DNA from: Anseranas semipalmata | Lineage: Eukaryota; Chordata; Aves; Anseriformes; Anseranatidae | Length of the DNA stretch: 64,000 nucleotides | NCBI GenBank assembly: GCA_013399115.1 | Contig: VXAA01000971.1 | Span: 455,559-519,558, forward strand | Direction of reading: 5' to 3' | Shown here: piece by piece, positions 10,771 to 23,500 of the stretch | Layout: each line of letters begins with the position of its first letter | How positions within the stretch are numbered: the stretch's first letter is position 1 | Notes under the pieces: generated by a model | Seen by the model: the letters and a program-made list of their open reading frames with translations, nothing else | What the model was told of the DNA's origin: nothing | The model's database searches: none | Translations under genes and position numbers: made by a program

Positions 10771-11339
10771 NNNNNNNNNNNNNNNNNNNNNNNNNNNNNN
10801 NNNNNNNNNNNNNNNNNNNNNNNNNNNNNNNNNNNNNNNNNNNNNNNNNNNNNNNNNNNNNNNNNNNNNNNNNNNNNNNNNNNNNNNNNNNNNNNNNNNN
10901 NNNNNNNNNNNNNNNNNNNNNNNNNNNNNNNNNNNNNNNNNNNNNNNNNNNNNNNNNNNNNNNNNNNNNNNNNNNNNNNNNNNNNNNNNNNNNNNNNNNN
11001 NNNNNNNNNNNNNNNNNNNNNNNNNNNNNNNNNNNNNNNNNNNNNNNNNNNNNNNNNNNNNNNNNNNNNNNNNNNNNNNNNNNNNNNNNNNNNNNNNNNN
11101 NNNNNNNNNNNNNNNNNNNNNNNNNNNNNNNNNNNNNNNNNNNNNNNNNNNNNNNNNNNNNNNNNNNNNNNNNNNNNNNNNNNNNNNNNNNNNNNNNNNN
11201 NNNNNNNNNNNNNNNNNNNNNNNNNNNNNNNNNNNNNNNNNNNNNNNNNNNNNNNNNNNNNNNNNNNNNNNNNNNNNNNNNNNNNNNNNNNNNNNNNNNN
11301 NNNNNNNNNNNNNNNNNNNNNNNNNNNNNNNNNNNNNNN
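10771..11339. other. Assembly gap (569 N) in RNF149 exon 1
   Basis: The run of N is flanked by very GC-rich sequence on both sides. It removes the RNF149 start codon, signal peptide and first half of the PA domain, about 95 residues judging from the ~400-residue human protein. Confidence 0.98.
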
Positions 11340-11501
11340 CGGCGCCCGACGGCGACCCGCCGCCCTGGATCGCGCTGGTGGCCCGCGGCGGCTGCACCTT
11401 CAAGGACAAGATCACCAACGCGGCGCGGAAGCGGGCGGCGGCCGTGGTCATCTACAACGAGGCCCGCTTCGGCAACAGCACCGTCTCCATGTCCCACCTC
11501 G
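11340..11501 (+). CDS. RNF149: RNF149 exon 1 (3' part)
   Basis: 53 codons plus one base, ending S-H-L-G with the Gly codon split G|GA. The donor is GTGAGC. It encodes the end of the PA domain, with the R-G-G-C-T-F motif, and a potential glycosylation site. Confidence 0.93.
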
Positions 11502-14500
11502 GTGAGCGGGGGTCGGGGGGGGGTCCCCCGGCTGCGGAGGGACCGGGGTCGGCGGGGAGGAGGCGGCTTTGTCTGAGCCGCGCCGCTGCCTCGGCGGCAC
11601 GGGAGCGCGGCGCCGTGAGGGGAGAGGGGGGAGCGGCCGTGAGATGGGTGCGAGGAGCCGGGCTTTGCCTCGCCTTCTCCCCTTCCTCGATCCGCCGCGG
11701 AAACGGCGGTCTGCTTCCCAAGTCGCAGCTCGGGGCTTGCAGGAGGAGACGCAGCGGAGCCATCGGAACGGGCGGCCGGGTAACGATGGCCCTGCAGTCC
11801 GAGCACCGGCGGGAAGCGATTTTATGCGAAGCTGTCGGCTTCCTTCAGCCCCCACCTCGCCGCACAAGTGCTGCGGCGGCGGCAGGTAGGCTGCTTCTCG
11901 CAGGCCGTGCGGGAACACGTCAGGTCTCCTGAAGATGCCTGCCATGCCTTTGAAGGCACGGCTGGAGCTATTTGGAAATAGCTTTTGGTACAGGCTTTAT
12001 TGTAATCATCATCTCCTGTGCAGGTCTGTCAGGAGTGGGAGGAAGATATAAACGTTGGGTAATTCTTAAACGCGTGTGGATGAGGTAGGAAAATTGATGC
12101 CTAGAGAAAAATGTTGACTCGGCTTGTCTGAGCATGCTTATCTGTAGCCTGCAGAAAGGATCTGTGATTTTTGCAGATACAAGAACTCAGATGCTTTGTC
12201 GCTGCAGCCTCTGCTCGGTCTCTGTGGCTAAAGCGCGTTGCAGGATTTAATGAATGTGACAATATCAAATGCTTAAGCTAAAGGGGGAAAAACCCTCAAA
12301 ACTGTGCTATAAAAATCTGTTAACATTTGTAGGCTTCTGAGGAACTTGGAGGTCTTCAGAGAAGGATATGAAGGCATAGAAAACTAAGTCAAAAACGTTG
12401 AAAATGTGTGGTACTGCTACAGTGAGTTTGTTAATGCCCAGGCCATCTTTCTTGGTGGTGAGGAGGCGGCAAGACCAGCGACTTGGTTGAAGTAGAACTG
12501 TAAGGCATTTATAAAGAAAACAAACTTTCTTTAATATAGTGAGCTGAAAATCTCTTGGAGCTGTTGCTTCCATAGCACGTATAATATACTGGGGGGAAAG
12601 AGAGTCTGTGCCTTCGGAACGCCAGGTAGCACCAACTGGTGCTGCTCGGTAGCTGCAGCTGGGACCGATCACAGTTCCTCCTCGCCCGCTGCTTGCTTGG
12701 ATGTGTCGGCTTGGCCCATTTCTTGTGTTCTTAATCCCCTGTGAAAGTGGAGGTGGGATGCTAGGTAAGAGGTACCTTTGGTTTTGGTCCTACGTGGCAA
12801 TTAAGGTTCTTTGTTGTATAACAATTATTTTTCTTTTGTACCATTTTTTTTTTTTCTTGCTGTCACACTATATTGGTCAATCAGCTCAAGACTTTTCTTC
12901 TCCCGGGGGGAATTTTCCCACATTCCACTCCATGCCCCATCATAGCCTCTCATAAATATTATTTGATTTTCTGTGGAATCTCTTCTTTCTTCTGTTATCT
13001 TATTATTTCCTCTATTTTTTTTGTCATCTCTTTGCTACAGAAGACCTTCTTGTGTTGATGTTTCAGTTCAGACTTGCTAGTATAGTTATCAGTGGTACGA
13101 AGAGAAGTGCTCCCCTGCTGCTGCTCTGTTAACATTTTTCTTTGTAAACTGACAGAATTTTGATGATAAAAGCTCTACTGATGTAAAGAGCGTGGTTTAG
13201 TATAGTGTACACACAAGTGTACATTTGTACTTATTTATACTGACTCCACAAATGTAGGTTGGACCTCAAGATGGCTTGGATGGGGTGGGAATATACTGTG
13301 TAACAATATAAGCACCATCTCTGAGTAACAAATTTCTGCTTCACCGTAAGAACTTTCAAACATATGAATGTTTAAACTAGCTGCTAAAATTTTCAGTGTG
13401 CTTTGCTGGGAGTATAGGGAAGAATTACTGTTAGTGTTCTAAATCTTGGATTGTTTGAAGAAAACAGGTCTGTGGAAGGCAAGGGAGAATATGAAATATA
13501 AAGCAGTTCTTTTACAGGATTCAAGCTTGCTGTTCCTCTGAAAGGATTTGTGAACTGACATACGAGGAAACCCTGCTTGTGAGAGGAGTGCTCAGAACAA
13601 ATACTCTAGGAAATCTGCAGTGCTGTAACTAAGGAGGGGAGTTACAGACATAAAGAACATCCAGTGAACGGGTTTGCAGTTAGCGGCGCTGGAAATGATG
13701 CGAGATGGAGCAATCGTTCAAGCTGATAGAGGTGCAGCCTGAATTACATGCGGGTGATAAATGCGTAACTTTTCCTATCTGTAAGCTTTGTGCCTTCATC
13801 CTTCTAAAAATCCTAGCCTTGGAGCTTTGTGGTGTGCATGATGTGTGCTTTTGTTGGTGGTTTTTTTGGTGTTTTTAGGCTTATTCCAGGTTGAGTGTAA
13901 AGATTCTTGATTAGGCAGAGGTAATTTGCTCTAGCTGGTGTCAAAGTATTTGATATAGGACAAATACTCCAAATATTGTGCAGTTTAGTTTTTTGTTTCA
14001 TTGGTACCTTGTGTGCTTCATGAGTGTAGTGAGTAGGGATTTTAATTAAGGTTTTGGAGCAGTAGAGCCAAGAGTTTGAATACGTAACCTTGCAATCCTG
14101 TTCCTTTTTCCAAAAGAAAGTTCTTCAAATACAGCACTTTAGTGATGTCTCGTGTATTTCAGGCCTTTGCTCTCTGTCCAAATTAAGTTCTTCAAAATGT
14201 TGAATGTCGTGTCTCCTTGAGGGAAGTAATAGTGAAACAACTTCACGTGTAGCTGAGGAGTTTTTTCCAGTGGAAAGCATTCATTTTACCTGAATGACTC
14301 AAGGAGTTGTCCTTGTTGCTGAATCTGAACAGTGTGAACTTCAGCTTTCAGCTTCACAGGAATATAGACTTTGCAGGCATTTTTAACTGTTTATTTTGGG
14401 TGTGTGGGGGGACTGAATGCAATAACAAAGGCTTCAAATTCCTTTCCAGAAAGAAAATCAATATTGTATATAAATATTAGCTGGCAGTGGGTTGGAGAGG

Positions 14501-17500
14501 AATCTGGAGTGGCAAGGTGTGGAGTGTTGTGGAGAGCAGAAGAATGAGTTAGAGGCTCCTTGCTGGTTGAGAAATAGGGGGAGGCAGAGGTATACTGCAG
14601 TAGAAAGAAAAAGGGGTCTTTTGGTTCTGTATTTTCTCTTACGCTTTCTGAGGCATCCAGCCATTTCTGAATCCCCTCTCAAGTTAGGATTTTGGGGTCC
14701 TGATCAGAACATAGTTTGATTCCTGGAAGACGGTGGAGTAAGATGTGATTGTGCTTGACAGCCATGCCATGCTGTGGTGTGGGGGAATGGGGACAGGCTG
14801 CAGTGGTTTGAGGTGGGTCTGGAGTGGAGCTTTGGTGCATGGCTTGTGGGTTTAAGGGAAGCTTGGGACATAGCTTGAGTGTCCGACTTCAGCTACGTAA
14901 AGAAAATTGTCTTGTTTTTGATGCAGCTCTGCCAGAATACACCTAACTAATTCTTTCCTGTTTTTTTTTTTTTTTTTTAATGCAGCTATATTGAACAAAA
15001 TGGGTGCAAATGACTTCATACTGACGATTCCAAAAGCTCTTGCCAGCTCCCGAGAGGCAGGGTTAGGATTATTTTGGCATGTACTTCAACTCTTTGCCTC
15101 ATTTCTTTCAGAGACCTGAGTGCTACTCAGGATTCTCAGGTGGTGCATAACTTCTGTATTACTGATGCTTTCTGCTGAAGGTTTCTGGTACTGTTCAACT
15201 AAAAAGGCAGAAGTGAAATCAGTGGCTTGCTTAACTTGGACAGTGGCTGTTGTGCTGAGCTGATATGTTGTTCTGAAGAAACAGAAGTGACTTCAAAATG
15301 CTCATAAGTTTTACATGTAAAAGTACAGAGGCATTGGAAACCTGTGTGGAAAGAAGGATATGTACCTGTATTGGTTGCTTAAATACTTGACACTTCTGGT
15401 TACATGTCCTGCTTCTTGAGGCAGGTGGGAACACAACGTGAACCTAGGATCTGGGGAGATGAGACTGGGTTGGATGGTTGAGGAAAAGTTTGTCACCTGA
15501 TTGCTACTGTACTGTTACGCGTTGATAGAGATCAGAGACCTCGGTTAGCAACCGAGAGCTAAAGAGCACATTTGATGTTAATCGCGGCGATTTAAGGATG
15601 CTTAAATAGATCTAAGGGCTGACCTCCAGCAATTTTACCAGGGTGCTCAGACATCGAGAGCTTTCTGATGTTTCTCCTGAGGACCAAAAAAACAAAAAAA
15701 GTATGGTTGCAGTTGGTTTCTGGATGATCAACAATGATCTTTAAGTTATATGTAGGCCTGAATGGGAATAAATGTGGTAGTTTAAGATGCTTGAAATCAA
15801 GGTTTCAATCTGTATGGCATTCTGCACATCAGGAGAGTGCTGACTTCAATCTGCAAGAGAAGACTGTAACAATATTAGCAGTAAAACTGACCTTGGCATG
15901 CTAGCAGGAAACATACCTTCATCTCCACAGAGCTTCGAACTTGTCCTTATTTCCAGGTATCCTAAGGATTTGCTAGCTTTCGTTGCTATTTGGATGATAG
16001 TGGTTAAAAAAAGCACCCACCAGGTTTCAAATCTACCTGATTGCACCAAAGCATCAAGTATATCTTAAAAAAAAAAAAAAGGGGGGGGGGGGATTCAAAC
16101 AAAGAAAGGATGAGATTAGTTATTGCAGGATTAGAAACAAATATTTAATAGTAAAGCCAACAAAGCATGCTCTCGATGCGTGTATGTGACACTGAGATTT
16201 TTTTCATAGGTGTGATTTTAAGGTCTCTGAGTTGTGCTGCAGTTGAAGCTGATGGAATGACTCAACAACATTTGTCTTTGAATAATGCGTTTCAGAACAG
16301 AAGTCTAAAATTAGAGTGAGGAATGAGTTAAGTCCTCAGTCTTACAGGCTGCTCAGGGCAGCTGCTTCTCTGAGACTGCTTTTGTAAGAGTGGATGTCGA
16401 TTTTTTTTTTTTTTCTTCCCCTTCTTGTCTCATGACCTTCAAGGCCATCATGTTTAACTGTGTGTACTTCTAATAGATTGATCAACAAGTCTTTAAAACA
16501 GTTAAGATGCTTTTAATTGGAAATTTGTTTAAAAATACATACAATACTTGTGTTAGATTTTTAAAACTGGAAGGTGTCAGAGCATCTAGCAGCCATTGCA
16601 CAAAAATATCCTGCCTTCCAATTCAATTAAATAACTGGCTGATAGTTGGACATGCTAGTGACAAAACAGAAGTAGGCGTTGCTGATTGTTGTGGTTTTTT
16701 TAAGTACTTTTTGTGTTGGAAATTGTGGAGAGGTCTATGTAGCAGGTTTAAACTGACTCTAGATTTTGGGACTGGGGAGAAAGTCTGTATTGAAAAATCC
16801 AGACTGCTTCCAGTCTTTTCTTCTCCAAGTCAGAGTGAAACAACCTAAGTCTTTCTCCGAGGCTCCTGGTACCGTTCAAGCACCCGTCCTGGTATTTGTA
16901 ACTCTTGCGATTGATTAAACATGTCCTTACATCAGGAGATTGGGTCTTGTGGAGAAAGTTCTCGGCTATGTGGGATATGTTTCTACCTTAATACGTTCTT
17001 TTCTTGGTAACTCAGTGGTGCAGCACAGGGTCAGAAAGCAACGAGAATTTCACGCAGTTCTCTACAGGATTCATTAGTCTCTCCTGTAATGCTTTTGTGC
17101 TGGTTCAGGGAGGAAAATAATACTCATTAACCAATTCTTAGTGTGCTTGGACTTGTGGTATCATGTGAATAAGCACATTATTGGTGAGTAGAACTAATTA
17201 GGAAGCGAGTTGCTTGTGGAGTGGTCCTGTTTGTCCTGAACATCATGCTTTGTGTCTCCTAATATCCCACTGGACGAGACGACGCGTGCCAAGAGCTGGG
17301 TGAATGCTGGCTGGCTGCTGGTGAGCAAACGCAGGATGGCAGAGCGGAGACATGAGTTGGGCCTTTCTCCAGTAGCACCTTTCTCCCTGTGATCCTCAAA
17401 ACTTTGAGAAACCCAGCCCTATTTGGAAATGCTGCTCTTTTGCCAGGTCTGAACGTGGCCGCCGGGTGCAATAGTTCTTGCGGTAGGTGAACAGAAGTGG

Positions 17501-20500
17501 GATGATTGTGTAAGGTGAAGCTGAAAAAGGCTACCTGGCGTCCAGATAGGAGGATTATTCAACTCGTAATTGAACCACTAGTGTTTCATCCACAGCCGCC
17601 CATCTGTACCTTCTGCAACTTGTGCAGGTTCCCCTTTTGTGGCAGCAGGGTGGTGTCGCAGGCAGAACGGTCTCAGCTGGAGGAGTTTGTGTGAAATGCT
17701 TAAGGCAAGTAGCTTTGTGCTGTTGTAGGCTGTAGGTGAGTCCGAAATGTGTTTTTTCTGAGTTTTCAAAATCCCCACTTGACATAATGTTATAAATTAG
17801 GCAACCATTTCTTTTGACATCGCTTCTCAATGGCGAAGCTAACACAGCTGGGGAAGGAAAAGGCTCTGTCTTCAGTGGGAGGTTTTGCTGCAAGTAGGTA
17901 GTCTTATGAATCTGGAAAGGTAGCCGTGACATTACAGCTTTAGCTTCTCAGCTGGGAAAACCCCTTTCTTCCCTGACTTTCTCCCTGAATCAAGCTTAGT
18001 TTCACTTTTTCTCAGAGGTAGGAGTGCAAAGTAAACTATAAAGCCATAATTTACCAAGGGCGTGTAGCAGTGTTGGTACACCCAAAAGTAAGAACTATTC
18101 AAATAAAAATAGCATAGACCAGTGAGAAGGTGACATTTTTATGGCAAGTATGTTTGCTTGCCATTTATTTTGTAACACTTCTCAGGTGTTTCTGAGACAA
18201 TACTGCAGATGCTTCTAGATGAAACTGAGTAAAATTCTAGTCGCAAGAGATCTTTGTTTCTGCTAGTTGGTCTTGACAGTATCTTAACTTGTTTGGCTGT
18301 GGTACAGTGCTTAAAGGCTTTTTTTGGAGTTAGGTGCTTTTTTCCCCATATGGATTGAGCATTTCTGAGTTTCAATATAATTTAAAAAAAAAAAAAGTCC
18401 TGGTTGCATGCTCCCAGAAGAGTCCCAAAATATTTCTTTGCAAGTCCTTGCCTTGAAATCTCAATAGATTCTGAATATTTAGTATCGAAGACTTAATTGA
18501 GTATTATCTGATTTTTTTTTTTTATTTTTTTTTTTTATTTTTTTTTTTTTCACATATCCAGTCTCATTGTGCTGTGGATTCCAATTCAAGCTTAACTGAA
18601 TGCGTCTCTTTTTGTGGTAGTTTATATACTGTCTCCAGCTGCAGCTCAAGCTCCTGCACTAACAAAGATGAGCTGCTCTTGAGTTGCGTGTTAGAACTTT
18701 AGCAAATTCAAGATGAGTTGTGTATAACTTGCCTGCTTTTTGTGTGGCATCTGTGCCCCATCTTGCTGTGTGGAATGAGGAGTGTAGGACTTTGATAACA
18801 ATAAAGGTGCATCTGTTGAAGTTCCTCTTGTGCTTGAGAGTTTCATAATGTAAGTAAAAGGTTCTTTATTAAAATAAGTTCTGCTATGCTTGAAAAAATG
18901 AGGATTTTTTTTTGTAATCTTATTCCCTGCTCTTAATTGAAGAGACCCAAATTGCTGTCGAGCCAGAATGCCAAAATTTTTACTCTTTTTCTTTTTTTTC
19001 TCCTCCAACAGGAACAGGAAATACAGTGGTGATAATGGTTGGTTATCCAAAAGGAATAGAGATACTGGAGCCAGTACGAAGAGGCATTCCAGTAAAAATG
19101 ACTATTGTTGTTGGCACACGTCACGTGCAGGAATATATTAGCGGTCAGTCGGTTGTGTTTGTAGCCATCGCCTTCATCACCATGATGATTATATCGCTTG
19201 CTTGGCTCATATTTTACTATATACAACGCTTCCTGTATACAGGATCACAGTTTGGAAACCAGGTAATTGGAGATAATAAAGCTTTAAAGCATGTGCTGTC
19301 TTCGTGTCAAATCAGTTGCCTAATTTCACTTTTTTTTTTTTTATTGAAGCATTCTTGAAGATCTGTGCCTTCTTGCTACTGTATTAGCTATGAACACTAC
19401 TCAATAATTGTTAGGCTAATAAATGATGAGCTAATTAGTATCTCAAGCTTGACTAGTTGTAATCATTAGATACCAGGATGAAGAAGTGGGAAATGTATTT
19501 AGCCAGTCATCAGAAACTGAATAAAGGCAGCTTCTTGTGTGATTTGTCACCTAAGTTATTTTTTAACGTCAAAAGGACAGAAGCTATTTTCATTCTTACG
19601 TAATTTTCATTCTGAAAGTACTAACTTCACTAACCAGAATTTTTTTTTAATGGAGAGAGACCGTGGTAGTTTTTTTCCATAAGACACAAGTAATTGGGGC
19701 TAAAATTTTTGTTTCTAAAGCTTTATGAAAACTGCTTGTGATACTTGTAATCCGAACTGCAGCAGACTGGAAGGAGCATGTGTGGTGAGATTCAGCTCCT
19801 TTGGACTATCAGACAGAGTGGTGGGAGTACTGGAAAGATCAGGAAGGAATAACTTTGGTCCCACTTTGCCCCTTCCAAATCCCTGTTCTTCTTTGAGATA
19901 GGTTTAAAAATAAATGAATAAATAAAACCAAGGATTTTGTTTGACTTCAGGAGTCTGAGCTCTGATTATAATTTACAGGACTCTCTTAGGAAAATAAACT
20001 TTCAGTCTACTTGAGGTGTTGATTCCCTGTAGTCCTTTTTTTATTAAGATTTAAATCTCAGAATTTGCATTCTGAGAATATTTTCAAGAAAATACAATTT
20101 TTGAGAAGTCTTCTTAGAAAAGGGGGTGTGTTTGTGTGTTCTAACAGTTTGGTGAAGAAAGGTGTTTCTTTCTGTTACGTTGGCTTTAATACAGTTCACA
20201 CTAGGGGCAGTTCAAATGCTTTACAGTTTGTGTTATTTAGATTTGAATGTGATTTTTCCCAGAATAAGTACCAAAAACTCTTAGTAGTTTGTAATCTAAG
20301 TGCTTCTTAATTAAATAGTCTGGCATTAGAAGGCTGTACCACTTTCTGTAGTTCTTCCCCTTTTAAAACTACTGTTGAAAACAAATTTACAAAAGTATGT
20401 GGAGCTGGAAAATTTTGTGAATATCCTGGTCTAGATACATTGTTAGAGTCTTAAAATGAATTTTTGAAACAAAAATCCACTTTTCTAACCCAAATCTTGT

Positions 20501-23500
20501 TTGTTTGGCTTATTGACTTCAGAGTAATTAAAACTTGGAAATTAATTATGCTGTGCTTTAAAACAAGCTACTGCTTAGCTGCTAAATGAAGGTGAAGGGT
20601 ATTGTGTGATTTATTCTAATATTAGTTAGCAGTAAATCTTTGGAAGAACTCATTCTGCTGAAGATGAAACGGGACCATACGGGAAATTGTGAGCTGGTAG
20701 AGAGGGCGGGCTACGCTGCTGCTGGTTAAGTTCACTTTGAGGGAACTTTCAGGCTGCTACTTAGCATCATTTACAAAGTTACAGTATTGATTTTTTTTGT
20801 TTGTTTTTTTTCATGAAGTATGTAAGTCATTGCAATCATCATTAAAAGGAGAAGCTGCCGTGACATTTTTTTTNGGTATTTCATCAGTGAGGGTTCCTGC
20901 TAGACAGATGAAACTCTGAATTGGGATTGTTTAGTTTCTAGCAGTAGCTATCTCTTTGTCTTGGAATACAGTACTGCTTTATTTTCTTGCTTCCCCTCCA
21001 AGCATAATTAGGGCTGTTACTGTATAGAAGTCCAATATGGTGTCTCATGTCTGTTAGGCCTTTCTTGTTGTCTCCTTTGCATAATGTGTCCTTTCAGTGT
21101 AAAGCTTTGTATAATGTGTTAGACAGTGTTTAACCGAGGGGAGGTATTAATAGCTACAAGCAGCCTTTTGACCTGGTAGCCAGCTGTAGGCTACTCGGCA
21201 GGATTCCACCTTCTCTCAAGCTTGTGTTAAACCTACAGCCTGCTTGCTCATGGCTTTGCCTGACGAGAAGGTCTGGTTATACTGCTGTTGTTTCAGCTCT
21301 GGCTGCCTCTAAAGTGTAAATGAGCTTCAGTTTTCCAGTGTGGGAAGGCCCTTAATGCAGGCACTTACTGTACGAGACTATGTATGTCAGTTTGGTCCGC
21401 ACAGTTCTGTGCCAGTTGAGCCCATTGTCAGAGCAGTGTGCCTGTAGATAATGTTTACTATTGTGCCCAAAGGTTGCAGAACTTGCAGCTCTTCAGCACC
21501 TGCTGGCTGGAAGTATTTTGTAAACAAATTATCTAGCATTCACAAGACTTAGTAATCTACATGAAAAATACTTAAAAGCTATGAAATGTTGCTCTTAAAA
21601 CTAAATTCTGTACTAATACTTCCAATCTTATTCAAGGGACATAGGAAAGAAACCAAGAAAGCAATCAGCCAGCTTCAGCTGCATACTGTGAAACGTGGAG
21701 ACAAGGTAATTCGGTGGCTCTCATTATTGATGAATGATTTGAAATCTGTTGTAATGCCTTTATAGAGTTTAAACTGAAGTTACTGCAAGGTAACCACAGT
21801 GTGACTCTTACAATTTTAGGTTCATTTTACTGCCTTTGCCTAGAAGGCCAATTTTAAAATAGAAGAGTCAAAATTTAACTATTTATGGAATGTAAGGCTG
21901 GTTTGTTGCAAGTAATACTCAGTTATGCAGAATGTTGCAGGAGACTAAAAAGGCTGATACTGTAAAGATGAGGAAACACTAATCTTATCAGCACTTGAAA
22001 ACATCAACAGGTGGATTGTGAAATGCTTCCTGGGACCTATTGATTGCATAGTTTGTACAGTTGATGTAATGTGTTTTTGTTTAAGAGAACATCCATCTTT
22101 TTATTGATCGGAAGGCCTTAGAAATCTAAGCTTTGAAAAATGAAACACTTGTTTAATCTTTTTTAACATACAATACATTAAGGAGCTATATAGACTTGAA
22201 GCATAAATGTTTAAAAAATACACATTTTTCTCTTAGGATAAAACTATTGTAAAATTTTAGTACAACTTTCAAAAAGTTGACTTTGACAGCATAAGGCCTA
22301 AACTCAACTATTGGAACAATGATATGAAATAGAAAAAACAAGGTTTTGAAAGAAAATGCTATTTTATTCAGTTTCAGGCAGCTGTGAACCTAGATGCTAA
22401 ATTAGCTTCTAACTGGACTTCTGCTACCATATAGATGTTTCTTTCCCACCCTTATTTGTCTTGTTTGATTAGCTTTTACTTAAGGATTGACTCGCTTAGA
22501 GATGAAAAACAATGAATACAATTAAGGTGAGAAAGGACATTTAAGAACTTCAAAAATGTGGTTCAACAGAAGCTGTTTGGCTCAGGTCACGTGCTACAGA
22601 GAGTATGTCCTTCATGTGGTAAACTAGTTTGAGATAAAAACAAACTGTCTCAGAGCTTGCCTTTTTTTTTTTTTTTTCCTTTTTGCGTTCAGCACATTCA
22701 GCATCTTAAAAGTATTTTTTACTTTTAATTAAATTGAAATTCCATCAAAAAATAACCTATGTCAAGCTCTGAACAGAGGGATGTTCATATTTCTGTTTGT
22801 ACATATTTCTGTTTATATAATGATGAAGCTGGAAACGAAGATGGAGCTGAACCAAAACTTGTGTAAAGCAGTATCAAAGCATTATATCAGCATAGGAAGA
22901 AATGGTTGTAAAAGGGTCATGATGAACTCTGTGGTGAGGACCACAATGAAGCTGTTCGTTGCTTTTAAGCTGATATTCAGTCAGCCTCTAAAAAGGATTG
23001 TTTGAGGAGATTTTGCAGTGTATCAGATAGTTCCTTCCCATCAATAGACATGTGAGCGAAATAAAATAGGGGATTTTAACTAGGTTGTTATTATACAGTA
23101 TGCTGGTAGCAACTATGGATGTCATGTTGGTTAAGCAAAGTAGAGTGAAATTAGATTAAAATACCTAAAATAAAGATTTTTCTGCTTGGTAAATTGTCTT
23201 ACCATTTGATTTGAATCGTCCTGCTATCAGCAAATTTCAGTAACTTACTGATGCAAATGTACCTTCATGAACTAATGTGTAAATTTATCTGAAAAGACAG
23301 TCCTGTCTCCATATAAAGAAAAAACATACATTTGTATTTCAGCCATTATGACTGAAAGAGTGTGACTTTGATACAGTACAATCTTTCATTATCGCTTCTT
23401 TTGGAGATGACTAAAAATAGGTCAACGTTTAAAAATTGTATTTGCCATCATGTAGATCTTTCTGAGAAGCTTATGGGATTATTGCGAGATAGACCGTCGT

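Noticed and set aside
10559..11806. Long frames on both strands spanning the first N gap
   Set aside because: Their length comes from translating N; only the frame ending at the 11501 donor has RNF149 homology.
14980..15062. Acceptor-like poly(T)-TTAATGCAG followed by a short open frame in RNF149 intron 1
   Set aside because: Exon 1 joins exon 2 in phase without it, there is no donor with a matching phase, and no similarity to RNF149 is seen.
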